From Gemmataceae bacterium (GTDB lineage: Bacteria; Planctomycetota; Planctomycetia; Gemmatales; Gemmataceae): a DNA stretch of 10,360 nt. The DNA is taken from assembly GCA_020847555.1 (NCBI GenBank), contig JADLBT010000498.1:1-10360 (forward strand), given 5' to 3'. Under the pieces are notes generated by a model. It worked only from the letters and a program-made list of their open reading frames with translations. It did no database searches and was not told where the DNA came from. Shown here in pieces: positions 1-5,396 of this stretch; position 1 is the stretch's first letter, and each line of letters starts with the position of its first letter. The position numbers were made by a program, and so were the translations under genes.

Positions 1-1
1 A

Positions 2-34
2 ACACTCTTTCCCGACACGCCGCGCTTCCGATCT
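2..34 (+). other. Illumina adapter remnant (non-genomic)
   Basis: These 33 bases match the standard Illumina TruSeq universal adapter end with three substitutions. Both ends are intact: acactctttccc at the left and cttccgatct at the right. The differences are T to G, A to C and T to G, which look like sequencing or low-quality consensus error rather than biology. Genomic sequence therefore probably begins at about base 35, and the window starts at a contig end. Confidence 0.93.
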
Positions 35-103
35 GTGGCGGGCAGACCCGGCCGCGCCAGTCGTCCCCCCCACCGCGCCGCTCGCCTTTTGATCCGCTCG
101 CGC

Positions 104-268
104 TTAGCTCCCGGCGGCCTTGTTGGCCTTCGCGGTGGCCTTGGCCTCGGCAAGCCTGGACTTCAGATCCTTCTGCTCATTCTTCAGCTTGGCCAAATTT
201 TCCTGCTGGGTCTTGATCCTGGCGGTCAGCTTTTCGAGCTTGCCCTGGAGCGACTTGACCGACGACAT
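104..268 (-). CDS. Small coiled-coil protein, function unknown
   Basis: This encodes 54 residues, nearly all a charged alpha helix of Lys, Glu, Ala, Leu and Gln. Leucines and isoleucines recur at heptad-like spacing from about residue 7 to residue 40, followed by an Ala/Lys-rich tail (AEAKATAKANKAAGS). That pattern suggests a parallel or antiparallel coiled coil. The ATG at 268 is chosen because a GGAGGT ribosome site (276-281) lies 7 nt upstream; the longer reading frame to 370 has no such site. It lies 98 nt downstream of the XRE regulator on the same strand and may be cotranscribed with it. There is no signal peptide, membrane segment or catalytic motif. I do not recognise a named family. 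The basic, helical composition would fit a nucleic-acid or protein scaffold, but that is speculation. Confidence 0.72.
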   Translation of the reverse strand: MSSVKSLQGKLEKLTARIKTQQENLAKLKNEQKDLKSRLAEAKATAKANKAAGS

Positions 269-366
269 CGTATGCACCTCCCGAAGGTAGAAAGAACAGC
301 CGGCGTTACTGGGATCTGCCGGCACAAGGTTACGCAGTGGGGTCGCGCCGCGCGGCGCTTGCGATC

Positions 367-648
367 TCACGTGGCCTTCCCCTTGCCGCGAGGCCGGGGC
401 GGCGGTTTGGCGGACGACTTTGCGGGGGGCGGCTCCTCCTCCCCCTGGACATCATCGCAGTCCGCGAACGCCGTGCAGTCCACTCCCAGAGCGCGCGCCA
501 GCTTCACGACAGCGGCGAAGGACGGCTTGCGGCGGCCCAGGCTGTAGTTGTGGACCGTGGCGACCGGCAGTCCGCTCGCCTCCGCCAGCTTCGCCTCGCT
601 CAACCCCCGGTCGTCGCGCAGCTCTCGGAGTTTCTCGGCGAATGTCAT
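367..648 (-). CDS. XRE-family helix-turn-helix transcriptional regulator
   Basis: The 93-residue protein has an N-terminal Cro/C1-type HTH (about residues 3-60) and a disordered Pro/Lys/Glu-rich tail (about 68-93, ending PRPRGKGKAT). The HTH core is visible as LSEAKLAEASGLPVATVHNY, with the recognition helix around residues 28-39 and then GRRKPS, the usual turn into helix 4. It should bind DNA as a dimer in the cytoplasm; its target is not visible. The ATG at 648 is preferred over the upstream one at 681 because the domain begins right there and a purine-rich GGGGGAAGG sits just before it. A strong sigma70-like promoter (680-709) lies upstream, so the gene can be expressed independently of bax1. 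The basic tail is an unusual addition for so small a repressor. From memory, near-identical HTH proteins are common in Gemmata-type genomes, but this was not checked. Confidence 0.88.
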   Translation of the reverse strand: MTFAEKLRELRDDRGLSEAKLAEASGLPVATVHNYSLGRRKPSFAAVVKLARALGVDCTAFADCDDVQGEEEPPPAKSSAKPPPRPRGKGKAT

Positions 649-679
649 CGTGCGACCTTCCCCCTGCAAAACGCGACCC

Positions 680-709
680 ATTGTAAGGTTCGTTCGGCAC
701 TGGTGTCAA
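680..709 (-). promoter_or_regulatory. Sigma70-like promoter for the XRE regulator
   Basis: Read on the minus strand, a perfect TTGACA (704-709) is followed by an 18-nt spacer and TACAAT (680-685, five of six consensus bases). Transcription would begin near 673, about 25 nt upstream of the ATG at 648. This is the best promoter match in the window. Confidence 0.75.
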
Positions 710-879
710 TCGGACTTGGGCAAAAAAGTCTCCCTGCGCGGCATTTTTTCGCGCGCCGCGCACGTCGCGCGGGTCGTGCGCGTCTGGGAGCGGCCGAAGC
801 GCGTGACAGAAAGGTGACAGCGGAGGGAGGAGTTGCTCGCTGCGGCCCGACGCGAAGCCGCAAGCGGCCGGTCAGAACG

Positions 880-2115
880 TCAGGCCCGCGCGCCGGTCAG
901 GCCGAGGATCTCGGCGGCGCGCCGCGTCACCTCGTCGGCGAGGGGCAGCTGGCGGAAGCGATACACGCCGCCGGGCAGACCCTCCAGCCCCGCGTCCTCG
1001 ACGTGCAGCTGATCTGAGACGGCCAGCAGGAACGGCACGCGCGCGTGCTGGCGCAGGCGTTCGAGGTGACGCTCGACCCCGGCCTTTCGCCAAAATCCCA
1101 GCACTTCCAGCAGCAGAGCCTTGCCCGTCGCCCGGTGAACGAGGCGGAAGTCGGGCACCCAGAAGCCGCCGTCGAGCGGGTAGACGGCGGTCTCCTCCCT
1201 GAGTTCCCATTCGGGGGCGCGGGTGCGGAACAGCTCGGCGAACATCGCCAGCTCGGGCGGGATGTACATGCCGCTATCGACCAGGTGCGAGACCAGGCCG
1301 TCACGCGACGACAGCTCGAACGTCTTCGGCTTGCGTTCCGGCCCCCAGCGCAGCTCCGCACGCAGGTCGAAGTCGCGGCACTGGAGCACCCCGGGCAGGA
1401 AGAGCGCGAGCTGCAGTCCGTACTTCTGGGTCGCGGTGAACAGGCTCAGCGGGCCGTCCAGGCGCAGCGTGTACGCCTTCGCGCCGGACGTTTCGACCTC
1501 GCACACCAGGCGGTGGAACTTGATGAGCCGAAACAGCTGGCGGTAGCGCTGCGGCGGCTCGCCCCGAACGTGGACGGTCACCCCGGTCGAGCGCAGCAGG
1601 ATCGCCTGGGCCAGGGCGACGTTGTAACGGTGCAGCAGGCGCTCGGCGCTGATGTCCTTGAACGCGACAAGCCGCTGCTCGCTTTTGAGGTCCGCGAACA
1701 GCCCCTGCTCGACCTGCGCGGGGGCGAGGCCCAGTCCGGCCGCCACCTCCGCCAGAACGGCCGCCCGGTCGAATCCGCGGGCGGCCTCGTTCGGCCGGGC
1801 CTGCCGCTGAACGGCGGCGGCGCGGAAGACGGCCTCGCGCAGCTGGTCGGGCGGGTGGCCGGCCGCCACCTCGAACTCGCACCGATCTTCCAGCAGCTTG
1901 GCGAGGCCCTGCAGGACCAGGTACGTTGGTGCGTCGCCGAAGGCGTCGCGCAACTCCTCTTCCAGTTCGCCCCGGGTGCGGCCGGCGTGAGCCCGAAACA
2001 GCTCCAGGAGCTGGCCCGCGGCCGCCTCCCAGGTGGTGTCGGCGGCGTCGAGGTACTGGGGGATGATGAGGTTGTTACGGCCGTAGCGCACGCGCACCAT
2101 CTTGCCGGTGAGCAC
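880..2115 (-). CDS. bax1: Bax1-type nuclease (DUF790), partner of XPB helicase
   Basis: This 411-residue protein is the typical length of the DUF790/Bax1 family, the nuclease that binds XPB helicase in archaea and nicks DNA beside the unwound bubble. The N-terminus (MLTGKMVRVRYG...IIPQYLD) matches the family opening. A helical middle follows. The C-terminal PD-(D/E)xK-like nuclease core shows GGFWVPDF (residues 316-323; Asp322) and LLLEVLGFW (335-342; Glu337), then a basic helix (about 343-356). These acidic residues are the likely metal ligands, so the enzyme looks intact. The start is a GTG at 2115, supported by GAGGAG at 2124-2129 with an 8-nt gap; the ATG at 2100 lacks such a site and would lose the family opening. 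The gene follows xpb by 111 nt, most of that being a palindromic element, and is probably cotranscribed. Function is by family and context. Confidence 0.9.
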   Translation of the reverse strand: MLTGKMVRVRYGRNNLIIPQYLDAADTTWEAAAGQLLELFRAHAGRTRGELEEELRDAFGDAPTYLVLQGLAKLLEDRCEFEVAAGHPPDQLREAVFRAAAVQRQARPNEAARGFDRAAVLAEVAAGLGLAPAQVEQGLFADLKSEQRLVAFKDISAERLLHRYNVALAQAILLRSTGVTVHVRGEPPQRYRQLFRLIKFHRLVCEVETSGAKAYTLRLDGPLSLFTATQKYGLQLALFLPGVLQCRDFDLRAELRWGPERKPKTFELSSRDGLVSHLVDSGMYIPPELAMFAELFRTRAPEWELREETAVYPLDGGFWVPDFRLVHRATGKALLLEVLGFWRKAGVERHLERLRQHARVPFLLAVSDQLHVEDAGLEGLPGGVYRFRQLPLADEVTRRAAEILGLTGARA

Positions 2116-2135
2116 GAGGGAATCTCCTCAGCGCC

Positions 2136-2216
2136 GAAGGAAAGCCCACGGGCGGCGTCCCGTGAGCGAAGTCTCCAGCACCTGGCCCACGGGACGCCCC
2201 CCGTGGGCTTTCCTTC
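2136..2216. repeat. Palindromic intergenic element, copy 1 (29-bp arms, 23-nt loop)
   Basis: Arms 2136-2164 and 2188-2216 are reverse complements with a single mismatch in 29. They enclose a 23-nt loop containing gaagtctccagcacctgg. Core motifs are AAAGCCCACGGG, GGCGTCCCGTG and their complements. Copy 2 at 3650-3740 shares the arm core, the loop length and most loop bases, so this is a dispersed repeat and not a chance hairpin. It begins 10 nt after the xpb stop and ends 6 nt before the bax1 ribosome site. There is no U-tract on either strand, so a simple intrinsic terminator is unlikely. It could be a REP/MITE-like element or an mRNA-stabilising hairpin. Confidence 0.9.
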
Positions 2217-2226
2217 AGGGTATCAG

Positions 2227-3600
2227 CTACTGGTAGGCATGGTGCTGGCGGCGGCGCTCACTGGTGAACTCCTCGGCCGTGCCGCGCGTGATCACCTCGT
2301 ACAGCAGCGCCTGCTTGTCGCCGTGCTTGCGCAGCAGCCGCCCGAGGCGCTGGACGTGCTCGCGCACGCTCCCGGTTCCGGACAAAACGATGCCGACGTT
2401 CGCCGCCGGCACGTCCACCCCCTCGTTGAGCACCTGACTGGTCACCAGCACCGAGTACTCGCCGGAGTGGAAGCGCTGCAGCACCTGGTGGCGCTCCTTC
2501 GTCTTCGTCTGGTGCGTGATCGCCGGCACGAGGTAGCGGCGGGCAATCTGATAGACGGTGGCGTTATCGTAGGTGAACACCAGCACCCGATCCCGGGCGT
2601 GGCGATCGAGGAGTTGTTCCAGCAGGTGCAGCTTCGCCGGCGCCGCCAGGGCGATCTGCTTCTGCTCTCGGTAGGCGAGGAACGCGGCCCGCCCTTCCGG
2701 CGAGCGGCACGTCTCCTGGATGAACCGCTGCCAGCTGTGCGGCCCGCCCCACGAGATGCCCCGCTCCTGCACGAACCGGCGGTACACCTCGCGCGCCTTC
2801 TGGTAGCGCTCCGTCTCGGCGTTCGTCAGCTCGACGTACAGGCGCACCGCCCGGTATCGGGCCAGGTAGTCGTCCTGGGCCATCTCGCCGATCTCCTTGC
2901 GGTAGACGAGCGGGCCGATCAACTCGGGCAGCAGGGTGTCCTGACCGTCGAGGCGCTCGGGGGTGGCGGTCAGGCCGAGGCGGAACGGGGCGATGGCGCC
3001 GCGGGCCGCCTGCATGAACGTCGGGCCAGGCAGGTGGTGGCACTCGTCGAAAACGAGCAGGCCGAAGCGGTTGCCCCAGCGCTCCAGGTGGATGTAGGCC
3101 GAGTCGTAGGTGGTGACGGTCAGCGGCTGCAGGTCGAAGTAGCCACCGCCGAGCAGGCCAACCGGGACGTCGAACGCCATCGTCAGCTCGGCGTACCACT
3201 GGTTGAGCAGGTCGATGGTGGGCGTGACGACGAGGGCCGGGCGGGCGGTGCGCGCGATCGCGAGAACGGCGAGGAACGTCTTGCCGGTGCCGGTCGGCAG
3301 GACGACAACCCCGCGACTCCCCTGTCCGGCCCACACCTCCAGTGCCTCGGTCTGGTGCGGGAACGGGTCGCGACTGGTGCGCAGCGGCCACGGCGTCGGC
3401 TGGAAGGCGCGGGCCTCGTCCCGATAGGCGATGCGGAGGCGACGCAGGTGTTCGACGACGGCACGATAAGCCCGCCCCTCGGCGCGGTGGCTGCCGGTGC
3501 GCGGGTCGAACTGGACGCCGGGCAGGGTCGCCACCAGGTCGGCGGGGCCGGTGGCGACCAGGGTGCCGTCGTGGAACGTCAGGCGGATCAGTTCATCCAT
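2227..3600 (-). CDS. xpb: XPB/Rad25-type superfamily 2 DNA helicase
   Basis: This encodes a 457-residue ATP-dependent 3'-5' helicase of the XPB family, close in length to archaeal XPB. An N-terminal damage-recognition-like region (about 1-75) precedes two RecA-like domains. Visible motifs are the Q-like PHQTEAL (81-87), Walker A LPTGTGKT (101-108), Ia VVTPTIDLLNQW (124-135), Walker B/motif II FDECHH (184-189), III GLTATPER (209-216), motif V LNEGVDVP (391-398) and VI QRLGRLLRK (417-425). A helical thumb-like insertion lies around 260-320. The XPB RED motif appears as R-L-D (216-218), its glutamate replaced. The ATG at 3600 has no Shine-Dalgarno site, but CATAAT at 3609-3614 could be a -10 giving a nearly leaderless mRNA. 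Bax1 lies directly downstream. The pair would unwind and incise damaged DNA; UvrABC is not in the window. Confidence 0.94.
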   Translation of the reverse strand: MDELIRLTFHDGTLVATGPADLVATLPGVQFDPRTGSHRAEGRAYRAVVEHLRRLRIAYRDEARAFQPTPWPLRTSRDPFPHQTEALEVWAGQGSRGVVVLPTGTGKTFLAVLAIARTARPALVVTPTIDLLNQWYAELTMAFDVPVGLLGGGYFDLQPLTVTTYDSAYIHLERWGNRFGLLVFDECHHLPGPTFMQAARGAIAPFRLGLTATPERLDGQDTLLPELIGPLVYRKEIGEMAQDDYLARYRAVRLYVELTNAETERYQKAREVYRRFVQERGISWGGPHSWQRFIQETCRSPEGRAAFLAYREQKQIALAAPAKLHLLEQLLDRHARDRVLVFTYDNATVYQIARRYLVPAITHQTKTKERHQVLQRFHSGEYSVLVTSQVLNEGVDVPAANVGIVLSGTGSVREHVQRLGRLLRKHGDKQALLYEVITRGTAEEFTSERRRQHHAYQ

Positions 3601-3608
3601 AGATGTGT

Positions 3609-3614
3609 ATTATG
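3609..3614 (-). promoter_or_regulatory. Possible -10 element, near-leaderless xpb start
   Basis: On the minus strand CATAAT lies 8 nt upstream of the xpb ATG. A TTGACG lies farther up (3638-3643), but the 23-nt spacing is too long for a standard pair. If used, transcription would begin within about two bases of the start codon, which fits the absence of a ribosome-binding site. Confidence 0.3.
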
Positions 3615-3649
3615 ACCGCTCGCCGGGAGCGGGACCACGTCAACAGGCG

Positions 3650-3740
3650 GCAGCCAACCAAAGCCCACGGCTGGCGTTCCGTGGGGGAAGTTTCCGGCGC
3701 TCTGCCCACGGGACGCCACTCGTGGGCTTTGATTGGCCGC
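3650..3740. repeat. Palindromic intergenic element, copy 2 (36-bp arms, 23-nt core loop)
   Basis: Arms 3650-3685 and 3705-3740 are reverse complements with about five mismatches in 36. They carry the same AAAGCCCACGG / GGCGTTCCGTG core as copy 1. The core loop 3684-3706 is again 23 nt and shares GAAGTYTCCRGCRC with copy 1 in the same orientation. It lies between the Rieske oxygenase stop and the xpb start, so both copies bracket xpb as direct repeats. The arms have diverged more here than in copy 1, suggesting an older insertion. No U-tract follows it. Confidence 0.88.
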
Positions 3741-3776
3741 TGACTGTCTACTGCCTGCTGCTGACTGTCGCCTGCC
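3739..3776. repeat. Imperfect 17-bp tandem repeat, 21-bp period
   Basis: Two copies of gctgactgtcNNctgcc, at 3739-3755 and 3760-3776, are identical at 15 of 17 positions. The repeat abuts and slightly overlaps the right end of palindromic element 2, and it encodes the last residues (GQATVSSRQ) and the stop of the Rieske oxygenase. It looks like replication slippage, or a scar of the element's arrival. Confidence 0.6.
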
Positions 3777-4758
3777 CCCGGCTGCGGTAGATGCGCTCGA
3801 TCCGCTCGCGGTTCAGGCCCAGGACGCGGTCGAAGCGGCTGAGCTTCATGCCCTCGATGTCGCCGCGCTGGTCGGCGAGGTTCTCCAGGATACGCACGTC
3901 GAGGCGGATCTCGTGATCGAGCTTGCGCCGCATCAACCATTTGGCCAGCCACATCAACCCGTGCGGCCCGGGGTAGCGCGACTTCGTGAACGCGAACGTC
4001 GTCAGCGCCGTCTCGTGCTCGTCCAGCGGAGTGAAGAAGATGTACAGGCGCCAGCGGACGAGCGATTCGCGGCCCGTCTCCGGGTGGGACCACCAGTGGT
4101 CGTAGACCGAGTAGACCGGCGAGAAGTGGGTCGTCCAGTCGTCGTTGAACACGAACCCGCGGCGGATGCCCAGGAGCAGCCGGTAGATCGGGGCGACACG
4201 CTTTGGCGGGCCGTGGTTGATGACGCGCACCGCCGTCTCGGTCGGCTCGAAGCGTACCTGAACCTCGTGCATCCGGTCCAGGTCGTAGCCGAAGAAATCG
4301 TGCGTCGTCGGCGTGTGCTCGATCTCACAGAAGTTGTCGAGGGTCACCTCCAGCGGCGCGCGGACGGTGTGCTCCAGGTTGCAGGCGTTGTAGTACCCGT
4401 CCACGTCGAAGTGCGGGAACGCCGGGGTGGAGCCGCGCGACTTGACCCAGATGAAGCCGAACCGCTCAGTCGTGTCGAACGCCGTCGCCCGGGCCTGCAG
4501 CCTGGGGGTGCCGGGGCTCTCGCCGTTACCGTCGGTGTCGAAGGTCCAGCCGTGGTACGCGCACTGCAGTTGCCCCCGAACGACCTTGCCGCAGCTGAGC
4601 CGCATGCGCCGGTGCGGGCAGCAGTCTTCCAGAGCGCCGACCGTGCCGTCGGCGGCCCGGAACAGGGTGATGTGTTTTCCGGCCAGCCGGACGCTGGCCG
4701 GCTGGGAGCGCAGCGCCCGGCTGCGCAGCAGAGGGTGCCAGTGGTCTAGCTCGGCCAT
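3748..4758 (-). CDS. Rieske 2Fe-2S non-heme iron oxygenase, alpha subunit-like
   Basis: The 336-residue protein has an N-terminal Rieske domain (about 5-110) binding a [2Fe-2S] cluster through C47-P-H49 and C66-A-Y-H69, then a catalytic domain with the mononuclear iron motif NFCEIEHTPTTH (142-153; H148 and H153). A later acidic ligand, perhaps D287, completes the triad. Such enzymes use O2 and reductase-supplied electrons to hydroxylate or demethylate aromatic or other organic substrates. The electron-bridging residue before H148 is Glu145 rather than the usual Asp, as known for carnitine monooxygenase CntA. No reductase or ferredoxin gene is adjacent, so the partner lies elsewhere and the substrate is unknown. 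The ATG at 4758 has a purine-rich AGGAGGGG about 12 nt upstream, slightly distant. The extreme C-terminal tail is encoded by a short tandem repeat. Family assignment is firm; substrate is open. Confidence 0.9.
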   Translation of the reverse strand: MAELDHWHPLLRSRALRSQPASVRLAGKHITLFRAADGTVGALEDCCPHRRMRLSCGKVVRGQLQCAYHGWTFDTDGNGESPGTPRLQARATAFDTTERFGFIWVKSRGSTPAFPHFDVDGYYNACNLEHTVRAPLEVTLDNFCEIEHTPTTHDFFGYDLDRMHEVQVRFEPTETAVRVINHGPPKRVAPIYRLLLGIRRGFVFNDDWTTHFSPVYSVYDHWWSHPETGRESLVRWRLYIFFTPLDEHETALTTFAFTKSRYPGPHGLMWLAKWLMRRKLDHEIRLDVRILENLADQRGDIEGMKLSRFDRVLGLNRERIERIYRSRGQATVSSRQ

Positions 4759-4808
4759 CGGTTCGACTAACCCCTCCTGGGAGCGACAGCCCGCCGTGGT
4801 GACGCGGG

Positions 4809-4828
4809 TAAACGGCTTCTAAACGGCT
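4809..4828. promoter_or_regulatory. Direct repeat TAAACGGCT x2, 11-bp period; possible operator
   Basis: TAAACGGCT occurs exactly at 4809-4817 and 4820-4828. The 11-bp period is one helical turn, as in tandem half-sites read by winged-helix response regulators. It sits in the divergent spacer, 51-70 nt upstream of the Rieske oxygenase start. No regulator can be assigned. Confidence 0.35.
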
Positions 4829-4921
4829 CGGACCCATCCAGCATACCGGGTAACGCCTCGCCGGAGCAACGCGACCTCCCGGCCGGGGCGCGTCCGCGGA
4901 ATCGCGCCCCCCTGGTGCGTT

Positions 4922-4930
4922 TGCTACAAT
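4922..4930 (+). promoter_or_regulatory. Extended -10 promoter for the DUF493 gene
   Basis: TGCTACAAT has the TGn extension plus TACAAT (five of six consensus bases) and lies about 38 nt before the ATG at 4968. No good -35 is seen 17 nt upstream, which is tolerable for an extended -10 promoter. Transcription would start near 4937. Confidence 0.5.
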
Positions 4931-4967
4931 AACAGGACTGCGGAAGATATTGCGAAGGAGGCAACGA

Positions 4968-5252
4968 ATGAAGCAACTACCGGCGCGGGAGCTGCTGGAG
5001 AACACCCACAGCTTTCCCGGAACCTACACGTTCAAGGCGATTGGCCTGGCGGAAGGCGGGTTCGCCGCCCGGGCCGTCGCCGCGGTGCGCGACGCTCTCG
5101 CCCACGAGGTGGATCCGCCGTTCACCACCCGCGAGGCGGCCGGCGGCAAGCACGTTGCGGTCACCCTCACCCCGCAAGTGGAAACGGCCGAGCACGTGCT
5201 GGTCGTCTATGCCCGCCTGCGCAAACTGGCTGGCCTGGTCATTCTGTTCTGA
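4968..5252 (+). CDS. DUF493 / YbeD-like small protein
   Basis: This 94-residue protein resembles the DUF493 family (E. coli YbeD), small alpha-beta proteins with an ACT/ferredoxin-like fold. The family pattern is visible as the opening FPGTYTFKAIG (16-26), a central helix with variable residues, then KHVAVTLTPQVETAEHVLVVY (about 61-81) and a final LRKLAGLVILF strand. The molecular role of the family is not established; the fold suggests a small-ligand or protein-interaction regulator in the cytoplasm. The ATG at 4968 is chosen because AAGGAGG (4955-4961) lies 6 nt upstream, an ideal ribosome site; the frame extends to 4950 without one. A 96-bp hairpin begins 3 nt after the stop and probably ends the transcript. 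Confidence 0.82.
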   Translation: MKQLPARELLENTHSFPGTYTFKAIGLAEGGFAARAVAAVRDALAHEVDPPFTTREAAGGKHVAVTLTPQVETAEHVLVVYARLRKLAGLVILF

Positions 5253-5254
5253 TT

Positions 5255-5350
5255 CGGAATCGCCCGAGCTGTTCCTGAAGCCGCGGGCGTCGTGGCGGGC
5301 CATCACTCGCTAAGCCGCCAGCGGCCTCAGGAACAGCTCGGGCGATTCCG
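5255..5350. repeat. Long near-perfect hairpin (30-bp arms, 36-nt loop)
   Basis: Arms 5255-5284 and 5321-5350 are reverse complements with one mismatch in 30, and that mismatch would be a G-U pair in one RNA strand. The 36-nt loop holds a further 6-bp stem, tggcgg (5293-5298) with ccgcca (5315-5320). It is unrelated in sequence to the elements at 2136 and 3650. It begins 3 nt after the DUF493 stop and ends 46 nt before the carboxypeptidase start. No U-tract follows, so it is either a non-canonical terminator or a miniature inverted-repeat element. Confidence 0.9.
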
Positions 5351-5396
5351 TACAACCACACCACCCTTCAACCAGACCCTGGTGGACGAGCCCGTC

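Noticed and set aside
104..648. XRE protein plus small downstream gene as a toxin-antitoxin pair
   Set aside because: The 54-residue protein is only a coiled coil with no toxin fold, the genes do not overlap, and the 98-nt gap is wide for such a pair.
758..781. 7-bp GC hairpin near a run of T residues as a terminator
   Set aside because: The T run (744-749) precedes the stem on the plus strand and reads as A after the stem on the minus strand, so it cannot act as an intrinsic terminator in either direction.
880..3600. XPB-Bax1 as part of an anti-phage defence island
   Set aside because: No restriction, CRISPR, toxin or mobile-element gene is nearby; the neighbours are metabolic and membrane genes, so the idea has no contextual support here.
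1045..3615. 856-codon open frame on the plus strand spanning bax1, the spacer and xpb
   Set aside because: It is antisense to two genes with clear family motifs. Its translation has the Arg/Gln/Leu/Val-rich composition typical of frames mirrored from GC-rich genes, and it runs through a palindromic element.
2136..3740. Palindromic elements as integron attC sites or CRISPR repeats
   Set aside because: There is no integrase or recognisable attC end motifs, and only two copies lie about 1.5 kb apart with a gene between them, so neither array type fits.
3733..4749. 338-codon open frame on the plus strand over the Rieske gene
   Set aside because: It is a shadow of the Rieske oxygenase, whose cysteine and histidine ligands are on the minus strand.
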